Shown here one piece after another: positions 1-7,692 of a stretch of DNA of 64,000 bases. The stretch's first letter is position 1. Each line of letters opens with the position of its first letter. The notes beneath the pieces are model-generated. The model was not told the DNA's origin. It did no database searches and saw only the letters and a program-made list of their open reading frames with translations. The translations under genes were made by a program, and so were the position numbers. The DNA is from Limnohabitans sp. 15K (lineage in GTDB: Bacteria > Pseudomonadota > Gammaproteobacteria > Burkholderiales > Burkholderiaceae_C): the NCBI RefSeq assembly GCF_002778285.1, contig NZ_NESM01000003.1, positions 186,001 to 250,000 of the forward strand. The letters run 5' to 3'.

Positions 1-103
1 TGGCGTCGTTGCGCCGGCCAGACAGCAGCAGCCAAGTGCCCAAGGGCAAGGCAATGTGGACAGCGATGACCACGTAGATCAGCAAACCGATGGCTGGATG
101 CAT
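1..103 (-). CDS. N-terminal fragment of a membrane protein
   Basis: A minus-strand reading frame starts at an ATG at 103 and is open to the window edge, giving 34 residues that begin [12 protein letters not shown]. It is dominated by one hydrophobic segment (about residues 4-28) followed by SGRRND. The layout is reminiscent of the N-terminal membrane part of cardiolipin synthases, but that is only a guess from a short fragment. It is divergent from msrP. The rest of the gene lies outside the window. Confidence 0.45.
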   Translation of the reverse strand, partial: MHPAIGLLIYVVIAVHIALPLGTWLLLSGRRNDA

Positions 104-120
104 GAAAGCCTTGGGTTGGA

Positions 121-149
121 CAGACACCGTGCTTGGGCAAAGGTGTCTG
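121..149. promoter_or_regulatory. 8-bp inverted repeat in msrP divergent region
   Basis: CAGACACC at 121-128 is repeated as its exact reverse complement GGTGTCTG at 142-149, with a 13-base centre. It lies between the start of the minus-strand membrane protein (103) and the msrP start (198). A regulator operator or a leader hairpin would both fit. No convincing -10/-35 pair was found to decide between them. Confidence 0.35.
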
Positions 150-197
150 AAAAAGTTCAGAATAGACAGCTATTTTCGGCCCAAACCAGGATCGTTC

Positions 198-1193
198 ATG
201 ATCATTCACACCAGTCAGTCGGGTTTTCAACACACCGTCCCCAGCGAAATCACCCCACAAGCCGTTTACCAGACGCGCCGTGACCTCATTCGCGGCCTGG
301 CCGCAGGGTCGGCGGGGCTGGCCCTGACCGCTTGGGGCATGCGTGGGGCCCATGCCCAAACCCCGCGTGCAGGCCAGTTGGCCGCTTTGGCCGCCGCGCC
401 CTCCGGCGTGGCAGGGGCCCTGACCATGGACAAACTCACCGCCTACAAAGACGCCACCACGTACAACAACTTTTACGAGTTTGGGACCGACAAGGCCGAC
501 CCAGCCAAGCGTGCCCACACCTTGGTCACCCAACCTTGGACAGTGGAGATCGAAGGCCTGGTCAAAAAGCCCGGGCGTGTGAACCTGGAAGACCTCATGA
601 AATGGGGCGCCATGGAAGAGCGCATTTACCGCCTGCGCTGTGTGGAAGGTTGGTCGATGGTGATTCCGTGGATTGGCTACTCGATGTCTGATTTGATCAA
701 ACGGGTCGAGCCGCTGCCGGGCGCCAAGTTTGTGGAGTTCGTCACCCAGGCCGACCCCAAGACCATGCCGGGTTTGCGCGGCGGGTCACTGGATTGGCCT
801 TATGTCGAAGCTTTGCGCATGGACGAAGCCATGCACCCGCTGACCTTGCTGGCTTTTGGCATGTATGGCGAAGTCATGCCCAAGCAAAACGGTGCGCCGC
901 TGCGCTTGGTGGTGCCATGGAAATACGGCTTCAAGAGCGGCAAGAGCTTGGTCAAAATCCGCTTCACCGACAAGCAACCTGTGTCGTCTTGGGAAAAAGC
1001 CGCGCCGCAGGAGTATGGTTTTTATTCCAACGTGAACCCCTTGGTCGACCACCCGCGTTGGAGCCAGGCCACCGAGCGACGCATTGGCGAAGATGGCCTT
1101 TTGGCCAAAAAACGCAAAACCCTGATGTTCAACGGCTATGAGCCGCAAGTGGGCCAGCTGTACGCGGGCATGGACCTGAAAAAGTTCTTTTGA
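198..1193 (+). CDS. msrP: Protein-methionine-sulfoxide reductase catalytic subunit MsrP
   Basis: Molybdopterin-dependent periplasmic enzyme that reduces oxidised methionines in envelope proteins, receiving electrons from MsrQ. I start at ATG 198 (331 aa, close to the usual size of about 330) rather than at an upstream in-frame ATG, because this puts a twin-arginine signal at the N-terminus: RRDLIRG at residues 27-33, a hydrophobic stretch, and a likely cut after AHA near residue 53. Cys148 in RLRCVEGW is the expected molybdenum ligand. The stop codon overlaps the msrQ start by one base, so the two are probably translated together. Tat export fits with tatABC at about 45 kb. Confidence 0.93.
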   Translation: MIIHTSQSGFQHTVPSEITPQAVYQTRRDLIRGLAAGSAGLALTAWGMRGAHAQTPRAGQLAALAAAPSGVAGALTMDKLTAYKDATTYNNFYEFGTDKADPAKRAHTLVTQPWTVEIEGLVKKPGRVNLEDLMKWGAMEERIYRLRCVEGWSMVIPWIGYSMSDLIKRVEPLPGAKFVEFVTQADPKTMPGLRGGSLDWPYVEALRMDEAMHPLTLLAFGMYGEVMPKQNGAPLRLVVPWKYGFKSGKSLVKIRFTDKQPVSSWEKAAPQEYGFYSNVNPLVDHPRWSQATERRIGEDGLLAKKRKTLMFNGYEPQVGQLYAGMDLKKFF

Positions 1194-1798
1194 TGCGCCA
1201 GTGGCTTCGGCAACCTGCCGCCTGGTGGCTGGTGCTGCTGGTCGGTTTGCTGCCTTTTATGTGGCTGGTGGGGCTGACCTTTCTGGACCAGCTGGGGGCC
1301 AACCCCACCGAGTTTTTGACCCGGGCTACCGGCGACTGGACTTTGCGCAGCTTGTGTGTGGTCTTGGCCGTGACGCCTTTGCGCACTGCGCTGGGCTGGC
1401 CCGAGCTGGTGCGCTTTCGCCGCATGCTGGGTTTGCTGACCTATTTTTATGCGGTGCTGCACTTGGCTTGTTACGCCCTGTTCGACATGGGGCTGGACTT
1501 GGCCGATATCGTCACCGACATTCCCAAGCGCCCCTTCATCTTGGTGGGCTTTGCCGCTTGGCTGCTGCTGAGCGCGATGGCTTTAACGTCGTTCAACGGC
1601 GCCATCCGGTGGTTGGGAGGCAAGCGCTGGCAACTGCTGCACCAAACGGTGTATAGCGTGGCGGTTTTGGCCGTGCTGCACTTTGCGTGGATGCGCTCAG
1701 GCAAAAACAATTTCGACGAAGTGTTCGTTTACGCCGTGGTGCTGGCGCTGCTGTTGGCTTGGCGCCTTGGGCGTTGGGTGCGCAAACTCAGAGCCTGA
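1193..1798 (+). CDS. msrQ: Protein-methionine-sulfoxide reductase heme-binding subunit MsrQ
   Basis: Inner-membrane b-type cytochrome of the ferric-reductase-like family (formerly YedZ). It passes electrons from the quinone pool or cytoplasmic flavin to MsrP. The 201-aa protein has about six hydrophobic segments and membrane histidines, including those in LHLACYAL, LLHQTVYS and VLHFAWM. I chose ATG 1193, which forms a TGATG junction with msrP; a TTG at 1190 is also in frame. It converges on lysA with only 33 bases between the stop codons. Confidence 0.92.
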   Translation: MRQWLRQPAAWWLVLLVGLLPFMWLVGLTFLDQLGANPTEFLTRATGDWTLRSLCVVLAVTPLRTALGWPELVRFRRMLGLLTYFYAVLHLACYALFDMGLDLADIVTDIPKRPFILVGFAAWLLLSAMALTSFNGAIRWLGGKRWQLLHQTVYSVAVLAVLHFAWMRSGKNNFDEVFVYAVVLALLLAWRLGRWVRKLRA

Positions 1799-1835
1799 TT
1801 GGACGGCTGCCCCGCAGTTTGCGCGCTCCAATCAG
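1795..1835. terminator. Inverted repeat between convergent msrQ and lysA
   Basis: CTGATTGGA (1795-1803) and TCCAATCAG (1827-1835) are perfect reverse complements flanking a 23-base GC-rich centre that can itself fold (CTGC...GCAG). The repeat overlaps the stop codons of both convergent genes. There is no strong T-tract, so it may act as a bidirectional stem that limits read-through or protects mRNA 3' ends rather than as a classic terminator. Confidence 0.4.
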
Positions 1836-3124
1836 ACCAGCTGTTCCAGTGCAAAGGTGTCAAACGCCGATTCGCGTTGGCGGATCAGGTGGGCCTGGGT
1901 GCCGTCCACCAAAATCTCGGCGGCGCGACCACGGGTGTTGTAATTGCTGGCCATGCTCATGCAGTAAGCGCCCGCCGACAGCACGGCCAGCGTGTCACCG
2001 GCTGCTACCTGCAACTGGCGGTCGCGGCCAATCCAATCGCCGCTCTCGCACACGGGGCCCACGATGTCGTACACCTCGGCCGCACCCGCTGGCGCACGCG
2101 GGCTCACCGGCACGATCTGGTGAAAAGCTTGGTACATGGCTGGGCGAGGCAGGTCGTTCATGGCCGCGTCCACGATGCAAAAGTTCTTTTGCTCACCAGG
2201 CTTGAGGTACAGCACCTCGGTCAGGCAGACGCCCGCATTACCGACCAAGGAGCGGCCCGGTTCGATCATGATCTTGCGCTGGCCGTAGCCGCGTGCGTCG
2301 AGTTTGGCCAGCAGCTGCGCCCACAGCACATCCGCTTCGGGCGGCGTGTCGCCGTTGTAGTTGATGCCCAAGCCACCGCCAAAGTCGATGTGGGCAATCG
2401 GGATGCCCGCTGCTTCGATCTCGCCCACCAGGTCCAGCACCCGGTCCATCGCGTCCAAATAAGGGGTGGTTTCGGTGATTTGCGAGCCAATGTGGCAGTC
2501 GATGCCCACCACTTTCAGGCCGGCCAAGCTGGCGGCGTGGCGGTAGGCACGCAGGGCGTCTTCGTGGGCAATGCCAAATTTATTGCCTTTGAGTCCCGTC
2601 GAAATGTAGGGGTGGGTCTTGGCGTCCACGTTGGGGTTCACGCGCAAACTGACTGGGGCTTGTTTGCCCAAACCGACGGCCACTTCGCTCAGCACATCGA
2701 GTTCGGCTTCGCTTTCCACGTTGAAGCAGCCGATGCCCACTTGCAAGGCTTGCTTCATCTCTGCGCGGGTCTTGCCCACGCCAGAAAAAATCACTTTGGC
2801 CGGGTCGGCACCTGCGGCCAACACGCGGGCCAGCTCACCGCCCGAGACGGTGTCAAAGCCGCAACCGGCCTCAGCGAACACTTGCAGCACCGCCAGGGTG
2901 GAGTTGGCTTTCATGGCGTAGCAAATTTGCGCCTTGCGCCCGGCAAAACCGCGCTGGTAAGCGGCCAGCGCCGACAACATGGCAGCCTTGGAGTACACAA
3001 ACAAGGGCGTGCCGTGTTCACGGGCCAGGTCAGACAGGCGCACGCCTTCGACCATGAGTTGATCGCCTTGGTAAGCAATGTGGGGTTGGCCTGGCAAGTC
3101 CTGGGGTGTGGCAAGGTTGTTCAT
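1832..3124 (-). CDS. lysA: Diaminopimelate decarboxylase
   Basis: PLP enzyme of the last step of lysine synthesis, converting meso-diaminopimelate to L-lysine and CO2 in the cytoplasm. The 430-aa product has the family landmarks: YAMKAN with the PLP lysine near residue 72, HIGSQIT, the phosphate-binding EPGRSLV, and the C-terminal CESGDW with the active-site cysteine. The ATG at 3124 is preferred over an upstream extension because it forms an ATGA overlap with the lptM stop and gives the normal family length. It is co-transcribed with lptM. Confidence 0.95.
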   Translation of the reverse strand: MNNLATPQDLPGQPHIAYQGDQLMVEGVRLSDLAREHGTPLFVYSKAAMLSALAAYQRGFAGRKAQICYAMKANSTLAVLQVFAEAGCGFDTVSGGELARVLAAGADPAKVIFSGVGKTRAEMKQALQVGIGCFNVESEAELDVLSEVAVGLGKQAPVSLRVNPNVDAKTHPYISTGLKGNKFGIAHEDALRAYRHAASLAGLKVVGIDCHIGSQITETTPYLDAMDRVLDLVGEIEAAGIPIAHIDFGGGLGINYNGDTPPEADVLWAQLLAKLDARGYGQRKIMIEPGRSLVGNAGVCLTEVLYLKPGEQKNFCIVDAAMNDLPRPAMYQAFHQIVPVSPRAPAGAAEVYDIVGPVCESGDWIGRDRQLQVAAGDTLAVLSAGAYCMSMASNYNTRGRAAEILVDGTQAHLIRQRESAFDTFALEQLV

Positions 3125-3363
3125 CTTGGGGTGGCAGCGGGTGCTGCAGGTGTATTCAGGGGGGTTGTGGCGGGTGTGCCTGAGGGCGTTGCTGGACCGT
3201 CCTGGACGCGCCATGGGTTTAAGGTTTGCGGCAGGGTGGCCCGTCCGGCAGACTCTGGGGTGGTCGGTGAAAACAGCGGGCCTTTTTGGCCGCACGCCGT
3301 CAACATCGCCGCACCGCCGACAAGGGCTTGCGCCGTGACTAGAATCTTGAGTACCTTCAACAT
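3121..3363 (-). CDS. lptM: Small LptM-like (YifL) lipoprotein
   Basis: An 80-aa lipoprotein with a hydrophobic signal, lipobox LTAC (Cys24) and the family hallmark CGQKGPL directly after the lipidated cysteine, then a Pro/Thr-rich disordered tail. In Enterobacteria LptM (YifL) helps mature the LPS translocon LptDE; the same role here is inferred from the motif. The neighbourhood matches the known cyaY-yifL arrangement, with cyaY divergent 12 bases away. The start at 3363 was chosen because the signal peptide begins there; a longer in-frame extension has no protein-like character. Confidence 0.85.
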   Translation of the reverse strand: MLKVLKILVTAQALVGGAAMLTACGQKGPLFSPTTPESAGRATLPQTLNPWRVQDGPATPSGTPATTPLNTPAAPAATPR

Positions 3364-3375
3364 GCAGCGATTGTA

Positions 3376-3705
3376 ATGACCGACCTTGAATTTCTGGACC
3401 AAGCTGAACGCCTGCTCGCGGGCGTGGAGATCAGCAGCGATCGCCTGAACGACGACACCGACGCCGACATCGACAACCAGCGCACTGGCGGCATGGTCAC
3501 CCTCACCTTTCCCAACCGCAGTCAGATCGTCATCAATCTGCAAAAGCCCCTGCACGAGGTGTGGTTGGCAGCACGCTGCGGCGGCTTTCATTACAAGTTT
3601 GACGGCGCGCAATGGATGGACACCAAAGGACAGGGTGAATTCTGGGAAAGCTTGTCGCTTTACGCCTCAGAGCAAGCCGGACAAAAGCTGACGTTCAAAG
3701 TTTGA
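3376..3705 (+). CDS. cyaY: Iron donor protein CyaY (frataxin)
   Basis: A 109-aa bacterial frataxin that binds iron through an acidic first helix and modulates IscS-dependent Fe-S cluster assembly. The N-terminal part is acidic ([12 protein letters not shown], then [10 protein letters not shown]), followed by the beta-sheet core with [10 protein letters not shown] and QIVINLQKP, and the C-terminal LASE-like helix. Length and motifs are typical of the family. It is divergent from lptM-lysA with a very short intergenic gap of 12 bases, so promoters must overlap coding sequence. Confidence 0.93.
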   Translation: MTDLEFLDQAERLLAGVEISSDRLNDDTDADIDNQRTGGMVTLTFPNRSQIVINLQKPLHEVWLAARCGGFHYKFDGAQWMDTKGQGEFWESLSLYASEQAGQKLTFKV

Positions 3706-3710
3706 ACCTT

Positions 3711-3737
3711 GACCCACCCGTGCAGCACGGGAGGGTC
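3711..3737. terminator. Strong hairpin between convergent cyaY and PBP1a gene
   Basis: An 11-bp stem with one A-A mismatch: GACCC-A-CCCGTG, loop CAG, CACGGG-A-GGGTC. It fills the space between the cyaY stop (3705) and the PBP1a stop (3751). No U-tract follows on either strand, so it is terminator-like rather than a canonical intrinsic terminator. Confidence 0.5.
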
Positions 3738-3750
3738 TTGGGTGCAAGTC

Positions 3751-6138
3751 TCAATTCCTGAACAGATCCAAAATACGGTTGCGCTCTTCGGCTGGCGGCA
3801 TGGCATTGGTGCTCTTGCCTGAACTCTCGTTGCCAGAGCCCAAGCTGCTGATGCCGCCACCCTTGGCGTATTCCTCGTACATCCAATCGCCGCCCACGTT
3901 CACCAGGCCCTCGGGCACTGGCGGCTCAGAGACAGGCACGCTGCGCAAAGCGGTTTCCATGAAGCTGATCCACACCGGCAAACTCAAGCCCCCGCCCGTT
4001 TCGCGGTCGCCCAGTTTGCGGGGGGTGTCGTAGCCAATCCAGACCACGGCGGCCAAGTTGGTTTGGTAGCCGGCAAACCAAGCATCCATCGCGTCGTTGG
4101 TGGTGCCGGTTTTGCCGTAAATATCCGGCCGTTTGAGGGTGCTCTGAGCGCGTGCTGCCGTGCCCGAACGCGTGACCTCTTGCAGCAAACTGGTCATGAC
4201 AAAGGCGTTGCGCGCTGGGATGACCGGCGCTTCACCCAACTGCGCCACCGTGGGGCTGTCCACCAGCACGCGGTCCTTGTAGTCGCTGATGCGGGTGATC
4301 AAGTGGGGTTGAACCAAGTGACCGCCATTGGCAAAAACCGAATAGCCTGTGGCCATTTGCATGGGCGTCACCGAGCCTGCGCCCAAGGCCATGGTCAAAA
4401 AGGCCGGGTGTTTGTCTTCGTCAAAGCCAAAACGGGTGACCCACTCTTGGGCCGGACGGGGGCCCACGGCTTGCAAGACACGAATCGACACCATGTTTTT
4501 CGATTTGGCCAAACCCGTTCTCAGGCTCATGAGGCCATCAAACTTGCCGTCGTAGTTTTTGGGCTCCCAGGGCTGTCCGCCGGTGACGCCGCTGTCAAAA
4601 AACAAGGGGGCGTCGTTGACCATGGTGGCCGGAGTGAAGCCTTTTTCCAGCGCCGCTGAATAGATGAAAGGCTTGAAACTGGAGCCCGGCTGACGCCAGG
4701 CCTGTGTGACGTGGTTGAACTTGTTTTTGGCAAAGTCAAAGCCACCGACCAGGGCGCGGATCGCCCCCGTTTGCGGCGTGATGGCGATCAGTGCCCCTTC
4801 GACCTCTGGCAATTGGGTGATTTCCCAAGCACCTTTGGAGGTTTGTGTGATGCGGATCAGTGCGCCTTTGCGCACCTGTTTGGCCGGAGGCGTCTTGTCT
4901 GTCAGGCCTGATTGCGCAGGTTTGAGGCCGTCGCCCGTGATGGCGATTTGTTCGCCGTTTTGGCGGACCACCACCACTTTGCGAGGGGAGGCCTCGAGCA
5001 CCACCGCCGACAAGACATCGCCATTGTCGGGATGTTCTTCCAGGGCGTCATCGATGGCGTCGTCCATCTTTTTGGGGTCGGCCGGCAGATCGATGAACTT
5101 TTCAGGGCCCCGGTAAATTTGGCGGCGCTCAAAATCCATGATGCCTTGGCGCAACGCTTTGTAAGCGGCCATTTGCTCGTTCGATTGCACCGTGGTGTAA
5201 ACGTTCAAACCTCGGGTGTAAGTGTCTTGGCCATACTGCGCAAACACCATTTGCCGCACGGTCTCGGCCACGTATTCAGCATGCAACATTTTCTTGTCCG
5301 CCGCCGAGCGCAGCTTCAAGGGTTCTGTTTTGGCCGCTTTGGCCTGAGCTGCTGTGATGTATTGGTTGTCTTCCATCCGCTCGATGATGTAGAGCTGTCG
5401 TGAGCGGGCGCGCTTGGGGTTGCTGATGGGGTTGTAAGCCGAGGGCGCTTTGGGCAGGCCAGCCAGCATGGCCGCTTCGGCGACAGTGATGTCTTTGAGC
5501 GGTTTGCCAAAGTAAGTTTCTGCGGCAGAAGCAAAACCATAAGCCCGGTTGCCCAGAAAAATCTGGTTCATGTAGATCTCAAGGATCTGGTCCTTGGTCA
5601 ACATGTGTTCGAGTTTGTAGGTTAGCAAAATTTCATAAATTTTGCGGGTGTAGGTTTTCTCAGATGAGAGGTACACATTGCGCGCCACCTGCATGGTGAT
5701 GGTGGATGCACCTTGGCTTTTCACGCGTCCCAAGTTGGCAATGCCCGCTCGCAAAATGCCCAAATAGTCCACCCCGCCATGTTGGTAAAAGCGGTTGTCT
5801 TCGATGGACAAAACCGCGTCTTTCATGACCTTGGGGATGTCCTTGATCGGGGTGAGGTTGCGGCGCTCTTCGCCAAATTCGCCCATCAACTGGCCGTCTG
5901 CCGTGAACACCCGCAAGGGCAATTTGGGTTTGTAATCGGCCAGATCGGAAATGTCGGGCAGGTTGGGGTACGCGATGACCATGGCCACACCGACCAAGAG
6001 CAAGCTCGCAGCGAGCCCTGCAAGGGCAAGACCTGCGGCCCATGCCCCCAACTTGACGGTCCATGTCAGGAGGCCACCCGCACTGGTTGGCGCTGGGGGG
6101 CTTTGTTTTTCTGGAGAGGCGTTGTGGTTGGCGGACAT
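3751..6138 (-). CDS. mrcA: Penicillin-binding protein 1A, bifunctional class A PBP
   Basis: Inner-membrane peptidoglycan synthase that polymerises lipid II and cross-links the strands. The 795-aa protein has a cytoplasmic tail, one membrane segment (about residues 25-57), a GT51 glycosyltransferase domain with the catalytic EDNRFYQH box (Glu113), and a transpeptidase domain with Ser486 in SSFK, Ser-Lys-Asn at 546-548 and KTGT at 676-679. An insert between the two domains fits the PBP1a subfamily. It is divergent from pilM, the same arrangement as mrcA and the pilM/hofM operon in Gammaproteobacteria. Confidence 0.95.
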   Translation of the reverse strand: MSANHNASPEKQSPPAPTSAGGLLTWTVKLGAWAAGLALAGLAASLLLVGVAMVIAYPNLPDISDLADYKPKLPLRVFTADGQLMGEFGEERRNLTPIKDIPKVMKDAVLSIEDNRFYQHGGVDYLGILRAGIANLGRVKSQGASTITMQVARNVYLSSEKTYTRKIYEILLTYKLEHMLTKDQILEIYMNQIFLGNRAYGFASAAETYFGKPLKDITVAEAAMLAGLPKAPSAYNPISNPKRARSRQLYIIERMEDNQYITAAQAKAAKTEPLKLRSAADKKMLHAEYVAETVRQMVFAQYGQDTYTRGLNVYTTVQSNEQMAAYKALRQGIMDFERRQIYRGPEKFIDLPADPKKMDDAIDDALEEHPDNGDVLSAVVLEASPRKVVVVRQNGEQIAITGDGLKPAQSGLTDKTPPAKQVRKGALIRITQTSKGAWEITQLPEVEGALIAITPQTGAIRALVGGFDFAKNKFNHVTQAWRQPGSSFKPFIYSAALEKGFTPATMVNDAPLFFDSGVTGGQPWEPKNYDGKFDGLMSLRTGLAKSKNMVSIRVLQAVGPRPAQEWVTRFGFDEDKHPAFLTMALGAGSVTPMQMATGYSVFANGGHLVQPHLITRISDYKDRVLVDSPTVAQLGEAPVIPARNAFVMTSLLQEVTRSGTAARAQSTLKRPDIYGKTGTTNDAMDAWFAGYQTNLAAVVWIGYDTPRKLGDRETGGGLSLPVWISFMETALRSVPVSEPPVPEGLVNVGGDWMYEEYAKGGGISSLGSGNESSGKSTNAMPPAEERNRILDLFRN

Positions 6139-6251
6139 AGGTGGGTGGTTGGGGCAGCCGACAAGGCGCAGGCTGCTGATTCATTATAAAAATATCGGCC
6201 CTCAGCCTTGATCAGGTCAAACAAAAAATAGAGCTATTTGGTTTGTAAAAA

Positions 6252-6280
6252 TTGCCGATCAAGCGGATTCATGTTACAAA
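6252..6280 (+). promoter_or_regulatory. Possible promoter of the pilM operon
   Basis: TTGCCG (6252-6257) and TACAAA (6275-6280) are separated by 17 bases in the AT-richer 187-base gap between PBP1a and pilM. Each hexamer matches 4 of 6 consensus positions, so this is a weak prediction. A good ribosome site, AGGGAGG, sits just before the pilM ATG at 6326. Nothing else recognisable was seen in this gap. Confidence 0.3.
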
Positions 6281-6325
6281 ACTGCCCAGTCAGGACGGAT
6301 CAGGCCACTTTCAGGGAGGCTCAAC

Positions 6326-7111
6326 ATGCACGCATTGGCGCGGTGGTGGCATCGGCGAGTCCGATCTTCGGTTCGCCATGCGTGGGGCTTGGCACCCCTC
6401 GAGGGTGCTTGGGTATTGGTCGGCTTGACAAGGCAAAGTGCGACCTTGGTGAAGGTTCACACACTGACCACATGCCTTGTCTCTAGGGCATCGGACACAG
6501 CCGATGAAATGGCCGATAACATGGCCGACTTGGGTGTTTTGAGCCAGCATTTGCGCGAGCACGGGCGCTCACGCGGTGGATCACACCAAAGGCTGAACAT
6601 GGCTTTGCCCAATGCCTTCGTCCGTGAGGGCTTTCTTGATTTTCCGATAGACCTGCCCGAAGAAAACTGGCTTTATGAAGTGCAGCTGGAGGTGGCCCAA
6701 GCTTGTCAATTAGAGCTGGACGAGGTGAACTTTGATTTTGAACCCGCCAACACCACCGACGGCTTGGTGCAGCGGGTCCACTGGGTGGGCTGTGCACAAG
6801 CGCAGATGACCGCCTTCAAAAATTGCACCCGCGCCGCCGGTTGGCGTTTGGCAGCTGTCGAGTTGGAACGTCAGGCTGCTCAGCGAGGCGTGCGCGCATT
6901 GCAGGGTGGCTCGGTCAGTTTGTTGACCCAAGCGCCGCAAGACTGGCAATTTCGCCTGGATACGCTCGGCGGGGCAGCACCCACGGATGATCGGACACCC
7001 GCGTCTGAGGAGTCAGAAGAGACCATCCAGGCAGCCCTCGTGCAGATCATGCACACCCCGGGTGGCGCACGTTTGGTCGCAGCGGGTTTGGCGTTGAAGG
7101 CTTGGCAGTGA
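6326..7111 (+). CDS. pilM: PilM-like type IV pilus assembly protein, shortened
   Basis: Cytoplasmic actin-fold partner of the pilus alignment complex that normally binds ATP and the PilN N-terminus. Only 261 aa, against roughly 350 for canonical PilM. The central region is recognisable (ALPNAFVREGF, then LPEENWLYEVQLE and LDEVNFDFEP), as is the C-terminal end AAGLALKAW. The usual N-terminal nucleotide-binding strand pattern (GIDIGSSSVK-like) is degenerate, and part of the second actin-like half is missing. Position upstream of pilN-pilQ supports the call. The stop overlaps the pilN ATG by one base. Confidence 0.75.
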   Translation: MHALARWWHRRVRSSVRHAWGLAPLEGAWVLVGLTRQSATLVKVHTLTTCLVSRASDTADEMADNMADLGVLSQHLREHGRSRGGSHQRLNMALPNAFVREGFLDFPIDLPEENWLYEVQLEVAQACQLELDEVNFDFEPANTTDGLVQRVHWVGCAQAQMTAFKNCTRAAGWRLAAVELERQAAQRGVRALQGGSVSLLTQAPQDWQFRLDTLGGAAPTDDRTPASEESEETIQAALVQIMHTPGGARLVAAGLALKAWQ

Positions 7112-7692
7112 TGCGGCCTTTTAATTTACTGAACCATCCCGGCCTGGCGCAGCAACGCAGGGTGTTTCACCGTTGTTGGAGCAGTCTGGCCGGCATTTTT
7201 ACTGGCTGCTTGTTGGCTTGGCTTGGGCTGCAATGGCAAACCGCCGAGATACTGCAGTTGCGGCAAGTCGAAAGCCAATTGCAGTCTGCATGGCTTGCGC
7301 GTTCGCAAGAGACCCAGGACGCAACGCGGCAACAAACCCGGCAGCGTATCGAATCAGAGCAAGTCGGTCACTTGCAGAAGATCGAACAGCACCAGCAGGC
7401 CTGGATGGCTGTGCATGAGCGCTTGCAAGAATTGGCAGAGGGGCAAGGCTTTCGCTTGTCGCGCTTGAGTTCAGAAACTGGCCAACTGACCTTGCACGGA
7501 GAGGCCAGTCGCTTCGAGGTCATGGCGGCTGCCCAGCAAAGCCTGTCAGACCAATGGGGGCAGTCAGTCACCCTCAAAAACGTCACCACCGGGCCTGCAT
7601 CGCCAGTGAGTTTTGTCTGGCAAACCGATTGGCCTGTCTTGCACAGTGCGCCTTTGGCCGCTGCGGCTGTTAGCGGCAAAGCCAAACCATGA
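7111..7692 (+). CDS. pilN: Type IV pilus assembly protein PilN
   Basis: A 193-aa bitopic inner-membrane protein. A short cytoplasmic N-terminus (MRPFNLLNHPG, the PilM-binding type NLLPWR-like motif) is followed by one membrane segment (about residues 22-44), a Gln-rich coiled coil (about 45-125) and a small periplasmic ferredoxin-like domain. It links PilM to PilO. ATG 7111 overlaps the pilM stop; GTG 7108 and TTG 7102 are also in frame but less likely. The stop overlaps the next gene's ATG (ATGA). Confidence 0.8.
   Translation: MRPFNLLNHPGLAQQRRVFHRCWSSLAGIFTGCLLAWLGLQWQTAEILQLRQVESQLQSAWLARSQETQDATRQQTRQRIESEQVGHLQKIEQHQQAWMAVHERLQELAEGQGFRLSRLSSETGQLTLHGEASRFEVMAAAQQSLSDQWGQSVTLKNVTTGPASPVSFVWQTDWPVLHSAPLAAAAVSGKAKP

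Noticed and set aside
1799..3376. Long plus-strand open frame (525 codons) opposite lysA
   Set aside because: Antisense to a clear lysA gene; the translation is His/Gly/Val-rich shadow sequence without domains.
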